Of a stretch of DNA of 64,000 bases, positions 43,189 through 51,862 are shown piece by piece (within the stretch, counting starts at the first letter, position 1; each line of letters opens with the position of its first letter). A program made the translations under genes and the position numbers. This DNA is from Pseudomonadota bacterium (GTDB taxonomy: Bacteria > Pseudomonadota > Gammaproteobacteria > Steroidobacterales > Steroidobacteraceae). Below the pieces are notes generated by a model. The model was given only the letters and a program-made list of their open reading frames with translations, searched no databases and was not told the DNA's origin. The DNA is taken from assembly GCA_023433705.1 (NCBI GenBank), contig JAEYUC010000022.1, forward strand, positions 73,625 to 137,624. Reading direction: 5' to 3'.

Positions 43189-43890
43189 TTAATCCAGATG
43201 GCGCGAGAGCGGAAGCCGGACTCGGAATTCGCTGCCACGTCCGGCTCCCTCGCTCGACACCTCCACGCGGCCGCCGTGGCTTTCCACGAGGCTGCGCACG
43301 AGCGGCAATCCCAGGCCCAGGCCGTTCGTTCCCGGAGAATGACTGGCCCGCACGTAGCGGTCGAACACGTGCGGCAGAACTTCCGGTGGAATCCCGATGC
43401 CGGTATCGCGGATGGCCACGACGACCTCGTCCGCAAACGTGCGAAACGTCACCTCGATCGCGCCGCCCTTGGGTGTGTACTTGGCCGCGTTCGTGAGCAG
43501 GTTCACGAACACCTGCTCGAGCCGCGCGGCATCGCCATATACCGGGACCGCCTCGGGCGGCTGCCCGATGTGCAGGAGATGTCGTCGATCGCGGATCATG
43601 AAGCCGACGGCCTCCGCCGCGTGAGCGAGTGGCTCGCGCAAGTCGATGCGCGCGCATTCGAGACGAAACTGACCGCTGCGAATCAACGACGCATCGAGAA
43701 GGTCGTCGACCAGCCGCGTCATCTGTTCGAGCTGGCGCCCGATCAGCTTGCGGGTCTTTTTGCGACGCGACTGCTCGAGATCGCGGATTTCCAGGACGCG
43801 CATCGCGCTGCGGGCGGTGCCGAGACAATTGCGCAGCTCATGGGAAAACTGCGCCATGGCCTGATGAGCACGTGACTCGTCGGTCAACAT
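43189..43890 (-). CDS. Orphan soluble histidine kinase without sensor domain
   Basis: This 233-residue protein has only a transmitter. HisKA contains FSHELRNCLGTARSAMR (His about 16), and the HATPase has NLLTNAAKYTPKGG, DTGIGIPPE and NGLGLGLPLVRSLV. It lacks any membrane helix or PAS/GAF domain, and no receiver gene is adjacent. It must get its signal through a partner or act as a phosphatase. The ribosome site GGAGG is 10 nt before the ATG. Confidence 0.88.
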   Translation of the reverse strand: MLTDESRAHQAMAQFSHELRNCLGTARSAMRVLEIRDLEQSRRKKTRKLIGRQLEQMTRLVDDLLDASLIRSGQFRLECARIDLREPLAHAAEAVGFMIRDRRHLLHIGQPPEAVPVYGDAARLEQVFVNLLTNAAKYTPKGGAIEVTFRTFADEVVVAIRDTGIGIPPEVLPHVFDRYVRASHSPGTNGLGLGLPLVRSLVESHGGRVEVSSEGAGRGSEFRVRLPLSRHLD

Positions 43891-43999
43891 GACGTTGCGT
43901 CCTCCATTGTGTTGAGTCCCTTTGTACCGGTCCTCACCCGCCGGATCAATTTGAATTACCCGATGCGAATCTCAGGTTTTTCCACACTAACAAACTTGC

Positions 44000-44602
44000 T
44001 CACGCGGGCTGCGACGCGGCCGCGAGATTGCGATTCGCGAAATCCCAGTTGACGAGATGCCCGAGGAACGCGGCGATGTAATCGAGCCTGCGGTGCTGGT
44101 AGTCGAGATAATAGGCGTGCTCCCACACGTCGATGGTCAGCAGCGGAACCTGGGCCGTGGTCAGCGGCGTGTCCGCATTGGACGTGGTGACGATCCCCAG
44201 ACGGCCGTTGTCGAGCACCAGCCAAGCCCATCCGCTGCCGAACTGGTCGCCGGCGGCCGAGACGAACTGCTGACTGAAGGCGCGCTGGGTTCCGAAGCTC
44301 TCTTCGATCGCCTCGGCGATTGCGCCACTCGCTTCGCCTCCGCCACCCGGGCGCATGCTGTTCCACAGGAAAGCGTGATTCCAGGCCTGCGCGGCCGCAT
44401 TGAAGAGCGCGCGGTCCTGCCCGGCGCTCGAGCGCACGACGTCCTCGAGCACGGCGAGCTCCGCGGGTGTGCGCAGCATCGCGCGCGCCTTTGCGACGTA
44501 TGCCGCGTGATGACTCCCATGATGCGCGGACAACGTGCGACGGGAAATGTGCGGCTCCAATGCATCGAGCGCGTACGGCAGTGGCGGCAATACGAGGTTC
44601 AT
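44000..44602 (-). CDS. sodB: Iron/manganese superoxide dismutase
   Basis: This 200-residue enzyme begins MNLVLPPLPYALDALEPHIS. The metal ligands are His in LSAHHGSHHAAYV, His in NHAFLW, and DVWEHAYY (Asp and His), which is the Fe/Mn-SOD C-terminal signature. FGSGWAWLV is typical. It lacks a signal peptide, so it works in the cytoplasm. CAGGAGAATCG precedes the ATG. It is divergent to a LysR regulator, 86 nt apart. Confidence 0.94.
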   Translation of the reverse strand: MNLVLPPLPYALDALEPHISRRTLSAHHGSHHAAYVAKARAMLRTPAELAVLEDVVRSSAGQDRALFNAAAQAWNHAFLWNSMRPGGGGEASGAIAEAIEESFGTQRAFSQQFVSAAGDQFGSGWAWLVLDNGRLGIVTTSNADTPLTTAQVPLLTIDVWEHAYYLDYQHRRLDYIAAFLGHLVNWDFANRNLAAASQPA

Positions 44603-44688
44603 CGATTCTCCTGAAGTTCGTGTCGACACTAACTTCGCGCGCCGCTTTTGCAAGCGATGAATATTGGCGCTATATATCGACCATTCCG

Positions 44689-45537
44689 ATGGATACCGAA
44701 CTCGCACGCACTTTTCTCGTGGTCGTCGCCAAGGGCAGCTTCGTCGAAGCGGCGCAGCACCTGCACGTCACGCAGTCGACCGTGAGCACGCGCATCCAGC
44801 GTCTCGAAGAGACGCTCGGGGCCGAGCTCTTCGTGCGCAACAAGTCCGGCACCACGCTCACGCGCGCCGGGCAGCATTTCCAGAAACACGCCGCGCTGCT
44901 CACGCGCACCGTCGAACAGGCCCGGCAGGACATCGGCGTCATCAGCGGATTCCGCGCGACGCTCACCATCGGCGGGCGATTCGGGCTGTGGGAGGACCTG
45001 CTGCTGCGCTGGCTGCCGGTTTTCGCCGCGCTCGCGCCCGACGTCGCCGTGCGCGCGCTGATCGGGTTCGAGGACAATCTCATGGAGATGCTGATCGACG
45101 GTCGCGCCGACATCGGAGTGATGTACACGCCGCAGGCGCGCCCCGGTCTCGTCGTCGAACCCTTGCTCGAAGAAGAACTCGTGATGGCTTCCTCGCGCAC
45201 CAACCCGTCGCCAGACCCCGGCAGCGATTACATCTACGTCGACTGGGGCGCGGAGTTCTACGCGCAACACTCGCTCGCCTATCCGAATTTCTCCGGCGCC
45301 GGACTCACCGTGAACAATGGCTGGCTCGGCCTGCAGAGACTGCTGGCGCACGGCGGCACCGGCTACTTTCCGAAGCGCATGCTGCGCGAGCACGAGTTGA
45401 GCGGGAAGGTTCACCGCGTGCCCGGCGCCGCCGAGTTCCGCCTGCCGGCCTACCTGTGCCATGCGACGAAAGTCGAATCCGAGCCGATATCGCTCGCGCT
45501 CGAGACCATCCGGCGCATCGCGGCCGAGGCGGCCTGA
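44689..45537 (+). CDS. LysR-family transcriptional regulator
   Basis: This 282-residue regulator has an N-terminal HTH (LARTFLVVVAKGSFVEAAQHLHVTQSTVSTRIQRLEE in outline) and a substrate-binding domain. The effector is unknown. It starts at ATG 44689 without a ribosome site, directly after the AT-rich shared region with sodB, which contains ATATTGGCGCTATAT, a possible LysR-type T-N11-A site. Divergence from sodB suggests it may regulate sodB, but LysR genes often regulate other targets. Confidence 0.92.
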   Translation: MDTELARTFLVVVAKGSFVEAAQHLHVTQSTVSTRIQRLEETLGAELFVRNKSGTTLTRAGQHFQKHAALLTRTVEQARQDIGVISGFRATLTIGGRFGLWEDLLLRWLPVFAALAPDVAVRALIGFEDNLMEMLIDGRADIGVMYTPQARPGLVVEPLLEEELVMASSRTNPSPDPGSDYIYVDWGAEFYAQHSLAYPNFSGAGLTVNNGWLGLQRLLAHGGTGYFPKRMLREHELSGKVHRVPGAAEFRLPAYLCHATKVESEPISLALETIRRIAAEAA

Positions 45538-45564
45538 CCTAACTAGCCGCGCGTGACGGCGCGC

Positions 45565-45591
45565 GCTGACATCGAAGAACCCGATGTCAGC
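45565..45591. terminator. Inverted repeat after the LysR gene
   Basis: GCTGACATCG and CGATGTCAGC form a perfect 10-bp stem around AAGAACC, 27 nt after the LysR stop. No T-tract follows, so it may be a factor-assisted terminator or a REP-like unit. Confidence 0.5.
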
Positions 45592-45633
45592 GGTCGATAT
45601 TAATCGTTTGTCCGCGGCGTCCTGCGTGCCTAG

Positions 45634-45652
45634 TCTCTCGAGTATCGAGAGA
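45634..45652. promoter_or_regulatory. Perfect hairpin upstream of a small membrane-protein gene
   Basis: TCTCTCGA and TCGAGAGA pair perfectly around GTA, ending just before the ribosome site CAGGAG of the gene at 45666. It may control translation or mRNA stability or be an operator. Confidence 0.45.
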
Positions 45653-45665
45653 TTCAGGAGCCATC

Positions 45666-45815
45666 ATGAAATCCGCCGGCAAGATTCGAAAGGTCGTCGC
45701 GAAAACCGATACCGTACCGCCCGACGAACGTGAGCCCATCGGTCCGCTGTGGGTGATCACGATCTGCCTCGGAGCGTTTCTGACCGTCGCGGCGCTCGTG
45801 ATCATGATCGGGTAG
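45666..45815 (+). CDS. Single-helix membrane microprotein
   Basis: This 49-residue protein begins MKSAGKIRKVVAKTD, passes through an acidic stretch (PPDEREPIGP) and ends in one long hydrophobic helix (LWVITICLGAFLTVAALVI). CAGGAG lies 5 nt before the ATG, and codon use is that of a real gene. It follows the LysR gene by about 130 nt and precedes the DUF488 gene. The function is unknown. Confidence 0.65.
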   Translation: MKSAGKIRKVVAKTDTVPPDEREPIGPLWVITICLGAFLTVAALVIMIG

Positions 45816-45848
45816 ACCCGCCTTCGGGAGAGACGATGGAGAATAGCC

Positions 45849-46199
45849 ATGATTCGCATCAAACGTGCCTACGAGCCCCGCGCGCGTGGCGACGGGCGAC
45901 GCGTCCTCGTGGAACGACTCTGGCCGCGAGGCATGAAGAAAGAAGCGTTGCAGATACATTCCTGGATGAAGGAGGTCGCCCCCAGCACGGAGCTGCGAAA
46001 GTGGTTTGGTCATCGGCCGGAGCGCTGGCGGCAGTTCCGGCAGCGTTATCGCGCGGAGCTGCGCGAAAGCGACGCCTGGCAAGCTCTGCTCGATGCCAGC
46101 AAACGGGGTAACTTGACGCTCGTTTACAGCGCTCATGATCCCGAGCGGAACGGCGCCGTGGTGCTGCGCGAGTTCCTGGTGAAAAAAGGCGCGAAGTAA
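45849..46199 (+). CDS. DUF488-family protein
   Basis: This 116-residue protein begins MIRIKRAYEPRARGDGRRVLVERLWPRG, then LQIHSWMKEVAPSTELRKWFGH and LTLVYSAHDPERNGAVVLREFL. This is the DUF488/YeaO pattern, a small soluble protein of unknown function. Ribosome site GGAGA lies upstream. It stands 33 nt after the microprotein gene and may be co-transcribed with it. Confidence 0.9.
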   Translation: MIRIKRAYEPRARGDGRRVLVERLWPRGMKKEALQIHSWMKEVAPSTELRKWFGHRPERWRQFRQRYRAELRESDAWQALLDASKRGNLTLVYSAHDPERNGAVVLREFLVKKGAK

Positions 46200-46287
46200 G
46201 GGCGCGAGGCAGGACTGGAGAAAGGACGATTGTAAATCGCGGCGTGACGACTACCCTTGTTCGCCACGGTGCGTAAGGAGAAGTGCG

Positions 46288-47850
46288 ATGGGCCACGATA
46301 CCGAGCTCAGCGGACCCGACCTGGCGGTGGGTGTCGAGTTGTCCGAGCTTCGCGAAGGCGTGCCCCTGCTCGGTCACGCGCACGGCGCGCCGATCGCGCT
46401 GGTACGCAAAGGCGCGGACATTCTCGCGATCGGCGCGAAGTGCACCCACTACGGCGGACCGCTCGCGGAAGGACTCGTGGTCGGCGACACGATCCGCTGC
46501 CCCTGGCATCACGCGTGTTTCGATTTGCGCACGGGCGACGCGCTCGCGGCGCCCGCGCTGGATCCGGTTGCATGTTACGAAGCAACCCGACGCGGTACAC
46601 GCGTCATCGTCGGCGCGAAGAAAGCGCGCGCGAATCCGCGACCGCCACCGAAGTCTCCGGACAAGATCGTGATCGTCGGCGCCGGCGCGGCGGGCGCGGC
46701 GGCCGCGGAGCGTCTCCGTCACCTGGGTTACCAGGGGTCCATCACGCTCATCGGCAGCGAGGCGCCGGGCCCGGTGGACAGGCCGAATCTCAGCAAGGAC
46801 TTTCTCGCGGGCAACGCGCCCATGGAGTGGGTCACGCTGCGTCCCGACGATTTCTACGAGAAGCTCGCGATCAATCTCGTCAAGAACGAAACCGTGGTCA
46901 GCCTCGACGCCGGCAGCCGGTCGTTGAAGCTCGAGAGCGGCCCGGTCATTTCCTGCGACGCGCTGCTGCTCGCGACGGGGGCCGAGCCGCAGCGTCCGCC
47001 CATCGAGGGCGCCCGCTTCCCGCACGTGTTCACGCTGCGCACGCTCGCGGACGCGCAGAAGATCATCGAGGCCGCGACCGCCGGCAAACAGGTCGTCGTC
47101 GTGGGTTCGGGTTTCATCGGCCTCGAAGTCGCCGCGTCGCTGCGGCATCGCAATCTCGAAGTGCAGGTAGTGAGTCGCGACGACGTGCCGCTGGGCGGCG
47201 TGCTCGGCGAGCAACTGGGCAGGTTCGTGCAGAAGCTGCACGAAGAGAATGGCGTTAAATTCCACCTGGGCGCGACCCTGAAGTCCATCCATCCGCACAG
47301 CGTCGAGCTCGGCGACGGCCGCACGCTCGCAGCGGATCTGGTCGTGCTCGGAGTCGGTGTGCGGCCCCGCACCGCGCTCGCCGAGAAGGCAGGTCTCGCA
47401 GTGGACAACGGCATCGTCGTGGATGCATCGCTGCGCACGAGTGCACCCGGCATCTGGGCCGCGGGCGACGTGGCGCGTTATCCGGAGGCGCGGCTCGGCA
47501 CCCAGGTGCGCATCGAACACTGGGTGGTCGCCGAGCGGCAGGGCCAGTCCGTCGCGGCCGACATGCTCGGCCTGGGCAAGCCGTTCGACGACGTGCCGTT
47601 CTTCTGGAGCCAGCACTACGACGTGACTCTCAACTACATCGGCCACGCCGGCAAGGGCGCATCGATCGAGGTGACGGGCAACCTGCAGGAACGCGACGCG
47701 GCGGCTATCTACCGGGAGAACGGCAAGGTGACGGCCCTGGTCACCGTCGGTCGCGACCGGCAAAGCCTCGCGGTCGAAGCGGCGCTCCAGCGCAACGACG
47801 ACGCCGCGGTCGAAGAGTTGCTGCGGACCGCCGTTGTCGCAAACGGCTAG
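46288..47850 (+). CDS. Rieske-FAD NAD(P)H reductase fusion
   Basis: This 520-residue protein has an N-terminal Rieske [2Fe-2S] domain with CTHYGGPLAEG and CPWHHACFD, followed by a FAD/NAD reductase: FAD motif VIVGAGAAGAAAAERL (about 135), NAD motif VVVVGSGFIGLEVAASL, and IWAAGDVAR near the C-terminus. The layout resembles AIFL-type and dioxygenase ferredoxin reductases. It may transfer electrons from NAD(P)H to quinones or to a partner. AAGGAGAAGTGCG is a good ribosome site. The AlkA-like gene follows 9 nt later. Confidence 0.93.
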   Translation: MGHDTELSGPDLAVGVELSELREGVPLLGHAHGAPIALVRKGADILAIGAKCTHYGGPLAEGLVVGDTIRCPWHHACFDLRTGDALAAPALDPVACYEATRRGTRVIVGAKKARANPRPPPKSPDKIVIVGAGAAGAAAAERLRHLGYQGSITLIGSEAPGPVDRPNLSKDFLAGNAPMEWVTLRPDDFYEKLAINLVKNETVVSLDAGSRSLKLESGPVISCDALLLATGAEPQRPPIEGARFPHVFTLRTLADAQKIIEAATAGKQVVVVGSGFIGLEVAASLRHRNLEVQVVSRDDVPLGGVLGEQLGRFVQKLHEENGVKFHLGATLKSIHPHSVELGDGRTLAADLVVLGVGVRPRTALAEKAGLAVDNGIVVDASLRTSAPGIWAAGDVARYPEARLGTQVRIEHWVVAERQGQSVAADMLGLGKPFDDVPFFWSQHYDVTLNYIGHAGKGASIEVTGNLQERDAAAIYRENGKVTALVTVGRDRQSLAVEAALQRNDDAAVEELLRTAVVANG

Positions 47851-47859
47851 CCGGGCCCG

Positions 47860-48771
47860 GTGATTTCGCTCGCGACCCGCGCGCCGTTTCACCTCGAGGC
47901 GACGGTGCGCGTATTGCAGCGCCGGCCTGCGAACGTGGTGGACTGGTGGGAAGACGGCCGGTACCTGCGCCTTTTCGAGCTTTCCGGAAGTCTGTCACTC
48001 GTCGAAGTGCGCAATCACGGCACCGTCGCAAGACCTCGCGTTCGACTGCGAATCGTGGCGGGTGACGAATCCGCGGCGGCGTATGCCGAGGCGCGCGCGT
48101 GTGTGCGCAGGATGCTGGGCCTCGATGTCGATCCGGCGCCGCTGCGTCGCTGCGCGGAGTCCGCCGCGGCGAGCCGCGCGACCTGTCGTGAATTGCGCGG
48201 CATGCGTCCCCCACGGTTCGCCACGTTGTTCGAAGCATTCGCGAGTGTCATACCGTTCCAGCAATTGAGCCTCGACGCCGGCACCGCGATCGTCGCGCGG
48301 CTCGTCACGCATTTCGGGCAGAGGCTCGCGCACGATGGCCGCCGATTCCACGCGTTTCCGACGGCACGACGGATCGCGCGCGCACGACTCGATTCGCTGC
48401 GCGCCTGTGGATTCAGCCGGCCGAAGGCGCAGACGCTGCGCGGCGTGGCGCGTGCGATCGACACCTGCGAACTTCGCGAAACGGGGCTCGCGCGGATGGA
48501 CACCGATGAGGCCATGGCCAGACTCGTGGAACTGCCCGGAATCGGGCCCTGGAGCGCGGGCCTCGTCCTGCTGCGCGGCCTCGGCCGGCTCGATGTATTT
48601 CCGCCCGGTGACGTTGGCGCGGCGCGCAACCTGCGCAACCTCATGCAACTCGATCCACGCGCGCCGCTCGAGCCGATCATCGAGAAATTCGGGAGCTGCC
48701 GCGGCTACTTGTATTTCTGCGCGCTCGGCGGCGCGCTGCTGCGAAGCGGCCTGATCCACCCGGCGCACTGA
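47860..48771 (+). CDS. AlkA-like DNA glycosylase (HhH-GPD)
   Basis: This 303-residue protein removes alkylated bases from DNA. It has an N-terminal AlkA-like domain and a helix-hairpin-helix with LVELPGIGPWSAGLVLLRGLG, followed by the Asp nucleophile in DVFPPGDVG. VIPFQQLSLDAG is a typical substrate-side segment. It lies 9 nt after the Rieske-FAD gene, so they share a transcript. The ATG at 47860 is used; no ribosome site stands out. Confidence 0.9.
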   Translation: MISLATRAPFHLEATVRVLQRRPANVVDWWEDGRYLRLFELSGSLSLVEVRNHGTVARPRVRLRIVAGDESAAAYAEARACVRRMLGLDVDPAPLRRCAESAAASRATCRELRGMRPPRFATLFEAFASVIPFQQLSLDAGTAIVARLVTHFGQRLAHDGRRFHAFPTARRIARARLDSLRACGFSRPKAQTLRGVARAIDTCELRETGLARMDTDEAMARLVELPGIGPWSAGLVLLRGLGRLDVFPPGDVGAARNLRNLMQLDPRAPLEPIIEKFGSCRGYLYFCALGGALLRSGLIHPAH

Positions 48772-48782
48772 GGGCTCCCTCG

Positions 48783-49424
48783 CTAGTCGACCTGGGTCGA
48801 CGCCATCTCCCTCAGGTAACCCACGCACAACGCGGTCAGGTGTCGCTTCAGTCCTTCGAAGGACTCGCGGTTGCCGCCGGCCTCGATGGCCATGCGTGTC
48901 GGACCCACGATGGATGTGACGAGCATCGCGCTCACTTCGCGTGGCTGCGAGAATCTCGCGTCGCTGGCCGTCACGAGCATGTCGTGCACGGCACAGGCGC
49001 AGCGCATCGCCTCCTCCTTGACGATGGCGTCGGCATTGACCGCCGCCGAAGGTAGATAGAGCGCGCGCGAGACGTCGGGCCTGCGCGTCTTGGCATCCAC
49101 GAACGCGGACATCATCGCCGCGCACATCTCGTCGATCGTTTTCCCGTGCGCACTCTCGCAGGCTGCGATCGTGATGTCGACGACCTGGCTCACGTGCCGC
49201 CGGACGACCGCCGCCATCAGCGCGCGTTTGTTCGGAAAGTACTGGTACAGCGATCCGATCGAGACGCCGGCCCGTTCGGCGATCTGGATCGTCGTCACCT
49301 TCTCGAGGCCGCTGGCGAGCAAAACCTGAATGGTCGCCTCGAAAATCGAGTCGATCGTCACGCGCGAACGACGCTGACGCGGGTTTTTCCTGGGGTTCAG
49401 CGAATCGGCCCGGGTCATCTTCAT
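48783..49424 (-). CDS. TetR-family regulator
   Basis: This 213-residue regulator has an N-terminal HTH (TIDSIFEATIQVLLASGLEKVTTIQIAERAGVSIGSLYQYFPNKRALM in outline) and a C-terminal effector domain that I cannot assign. A second ATG at 49418 would shorten it by two residues. It is divergent to the SRPBCC-like gene, only 43 nt apart, so it may control that gene. Confidence 0.9.
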   Translation of the reverse strand: MKMTRADSLNPRKNPRQRRSRVTIDSIFEATIQVLLASGLEKVTTIQIAERAGVSIGSLYQYFPNKRALMAAVVRRHVSQVVDITIAACESAHGKTIDEMCAAMMSAFVDAKTRRPDVSRALYLPSAAVNADAIVKEEAMRCACAVHDMLVTASDARFSQPREVSAMLVTSIVGPTRMAIEAGGNRESFEGLKRHLTALCVGYLREMASTQVD

Positions 49425-49467
49425 ATGCGAATGGTGCCACCGTACCGGCTTGCGCAAGATACGCCGC

Positions 49468-50091
49468 ATGAGACCCGCAAATCGAATCCCTGTCACGCTC
49501 ACGGTCGCGATTCTGCTGGCCGGCAAATCCTGGGCGGCCTGCGAGCCGCCAGCCGGGTTCGTCGAGCCGCCGCGTCCCGATATCGCGCCGCTGGAACAGA
49601 TGCTGAGCCACACGGAGGAAAACGTGATCGTCCGCCCGCTCGGGGCCGCGTCGCAGTCGGCGGCGCGCCCGCTGGAAGAAGCCATCCAGCCGACGAGGGA
49701 TCTGCCCGGTGTCAGCGGCACGTTTCGGTTATCGAACGGACCCTACGGCACGCCGGGCGCCCGCAGACTCGTGTGCCTCACCGATGGAAGCCTGGTCGTC
49801 GAGGAAGTGCTGCTCAGCGATTCGACGGACGGCGTCAATCGCTTCAGGTATCTCGTCTGGCACTACACCAGCCCGAAGTTTCGCGACGTGAAATATGCCG
49901 TCGGCGAGTTCATCCGGACGGCGCCCGCGCCCGACAGGACTCATGTTCGCTGGACGTACCGATTCACGCTTCATGATCACCTTGGTCCGGCGGCACAGGA
50001 ACGGTTCCGGAAGGAATTCCTCGACGGCATCTTCGCCGAGTGGATGCGCAGTCAGATGGAACGCGGGAAAGCGCACGCCGAGGCGGGTTGA
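49468..50091 (+). CDS. Exported SRPBCC/START-like protein
   Basis: This 207-residue protein has a signal peptide (MRPANRIPVTLTVAILLAGKSWA) and a mature domain with VVEEVLLSDSTDGVNRFRYLVWHYTSP and VRWTYRFTLHDHLGPAAQERFRKEFLD in outline, the helix-grip fold of SRPBCC proteins that bind lipids or other hydrophobic ligands. An ATG at 49450 would add six residues, but 49468 gives a better signal peptide. The function is unknown. Confidence 0.75.
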   Translation: MRPANRIPVTLTVAILLAGKSWAACEPPAGFVEPPRPDIAPLEQMLSHTEENVIVRPLGAASQSAARPLEEAIQPTRDLPGVSGTFRLSNGPYGTPGARRLVCLTDGSLVVEEVLLSDSTDGVNRFRYLVWHYTSPKFRDVKYAVGEFIRTAPAPDRTHVRWTYRFTLHDHLGPAAQERFRKEFLDGIFAEWMRSQMERGKAHAEAG

Positions 50092-50104
50092 GTAGCCGGA
50101 GCGA

Positions 50105-50833
50105 TTATTCGCGCGCAGGTGGAGCGATCGAACACTCCTGGCGATACACGCGGATCGCACCGACGGCGAGCAGCGCCGCGAGCGCGAACCACGTCAGCGC
50201 GTATTGCAGGTGATTGTCGCGGAACCTGACTACCGTCAGGCCGCCCGTGGGCGCGCCGGGAACCACCGGGTCGAGGGCATCGGCATCGACGAAGTACGGC
50301 GCGATGTTGTCGAGGCCCCGCGCACGCGCGATCGCCGCGACGTCGCGCGAGTACCAGCGATCGGCGCCGGGCAGGTTGTCGCGCAGGAATCCCCCGCCCG
50401 GCTCGCTCGAGCGAACGAGACCCCTCACCGATGTCGGCCCGTCGATGCGCGCCCAGTCGCGCGTCTCGCGCCGCGAGGTTTCCACGAATCCGCGATTCAC
50501 GAGCAGCGTGAACCCGTCGTCGGCGACCAGTGGCGTGAGCACCCAGTAGCCGCCGCCGAGCCTCGTGTTCGCCTGCACCAGAGTTTCGCGGTCGTTGAGG
50601 AATCGGCCGCGCAGTGCCACGCGGCGATACTCGTGTTCCAGGGGATCGAACCGTTCGGCGCGGGGTGCTTCCATCGCGGGCGCCTGCACACGTGAATCGA
50701 CGCGTGCGATGAGATCGCGTTTCCAGGCGAGACGCTGCACCTGCCACACCCCGAGCGCCACGAAAACCAGGCACCCGGCGAGCGCCGCACAGACGAACAG
50801 CAACCGCCTGCCTCGCGTGCGCGGCGGATTCAT
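50105..50833 (-). CDS. SURF1-family oxidase assembly protein
   Basis: This 242-residue membrane protein has two helices, near the N-terminus (RLLFVCAALAGCLVFVALGVWQVQRL) and C-terminus (YALTWFALAALLAVGAIRVYR), and the SURF1 pattern WVLTPLVADDGFTLLVNRGFV and RDNHLQYALTW. It supports haem a insertion or assembly of haem-copper oxidases. Placed 7 nt after cyoD, it is the last gene of the cyo operon. No cyoE or ctaA is in the window. Confidence 0.92.
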   Translation of the reverse strand: MNPPRTRGRRLLFVCAALAGCLVFVALGVWQVQRLAWKRDLIARVDSRVQAPAMEAPRAERFDPLEHEYRRVALRGRFLNDRETLVQANTRLGGGYWVLTPLVADDGFTLLVNRGFVETSRRETRDWARIDGPTSVRGLVRSSEPGGGFLRDNLPGADRWYSRDVAAIARARGLDNIAPYFVDADALDPVVPGAPTGGLTVVRFRDNHLQYALTWFALAALLAVGAIRVYRQECSIAPPARE

Positions 50834-50840
50834 GGGAACA

Positions 50841-51230
50841 CTAGATAGGTGCCCCGACGGCCTCGTGCGCCGGCGTCATGTTCCGGTCGAGGTGGTACAT
50901 GACCCACACGGACCCGGCGACGGTGATGCCGACGATGATCAGCGTGAACACGATCGAGGTCAGCGACCAGCCGTCCTCGGTGCCCGCCTTCATGTGCAGG
51001 AAGAACACGACGTGAACGATCATCTGCGTCACGGCCAACGTGATGATGATGGCGGCGATGGCGTTTTTGCTCATCGGCGCTCCGCCCATGACGAGCCAGA
51101 ACGGAATCACCGTCAACACCACGGAGAGTCCGAAGCCGATCAGGTAGTCGCGCAGCGTGCCGTGAGGCTCGGGCACGTGTGCGTACGGATGCGGGTTCGC
51201 CCGCCCGGCGGCTTGTTCCTCTGCGCTCAT
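50841..51230 (-). CDS. cyoD: Cytochrome o ubiquinol oxidase subunit IV
   Basis: This 129-residue subunit has three helices, with GTLRDYLIGFGLSVVLTVIPFWLVM and QMIVHVVFFLHMKA in outline. The VHVVFFLHM motif is typical of CyoD. The start at 51230 overlaps the cyoC stop by 4 nt. CyoD helps CuB binding in subunit I. Confidence 0.95.
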   Translation of the reverse strand: MSAEEQAAGRANPHPYAHVPEPHGTLRDYLIGFGLSVVLTVIPFWLVMGGAPMSKNAIAAIIITLAVTQMIVHVVFFLHMKAGTEDGWSLTSIVFTLIIVGITVAGSVWVMYHLDRNMTPAHEAVGAPI

Positions 51231-51859
51231 CGCATCACTCCGAGCAGATAGACGAACGAGAACACCCCGATCCAGATCAGGTCGAGGAAGTGCCAGAACA
51301 GGCTGAGGCACGCGAGCCGCCGGCCGTTCGGCCTGGTCAGGCCGTGTTTGCGGATCTGTATCATCAGCGTGACCAGCCAGACGATGCCGAACGTGACGTG
51401 CAGGCCGTGCGTGCTCACCAGCGTGAAGAAGGCCGACAGGAACGCGCTGCGTTGCGGGCCGGCGCCCTGGTGGATCAGGTGCGCGAACTCGTACACCTCG
51501 ATGCCGACGAAGCCGATCCCCAGCAATCCCGTGATCGCGAGCCAGCCCAGCGTACCCGCGACATTCTTGCGATACGCGCTCAGCATCGCGAAGCCGTAGG
51601 TGATCGAAGAGAACAGCAGCAGGCCGGTATTCACCGCGACCAGCGACAGGTCGAACAGGTCGGCCGCCGACGGCCCCGCCGCATAGTTGCCGCCGAGCAC
51701 GGCGAAGGTCGCGAACAGCACCGCGAAGATGAGGCTGTCGCTCATCAGGTAGATCCAGAAGCCCAGCATCGTGCTGCTGCCGGCCTCGTGATCGTGCTCG
51801 TCGAGCTGCAGGAAGACGTCGCGCGCCGCCGCCTGATCGGGTGTGAGTGTGTGTCCCAT
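51227..51859 (-). CDS. cyoC: Cytochrome o ubiquinol oxidase subunit III
   Basis: This 210-residue polytopic protein shows the haem-copper oxidase subunit III pattern: LGFWIYLMSDSLIFAVLFATFAVL, FEFAHLI-like VYEFAHLIHQG, FTLVSTHGLHVTFGIVWL and FWHFLDLIWIGVFSFVYLLG. It lies 3 nt after cyoB and overlaps cyoD by 4 nt. It stabilises the complex and its proton path. Confidence 0.96.
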   Translation of the reverse strand: MGHTLTPDQAAARDVFLQLDEHDHEAGSSTMLGFWIYLMSDSLIFAVLFATFAVLGGNYAAGPSAADLFDLSLVAVNTGLLLFSSITYGFAMLSAYRKNVAGTLGWLAITGLLGIGFVGIEVYEFAHLIHQGAGPQRSAFLSAFFTLVSTHGLHVTFGIVWLVTLMIQIRKHGLTRPNGRRLACLSLFWHFLDLIWIGVFSFVYLLGVMR

Positions 51860-51862
51860 GCG

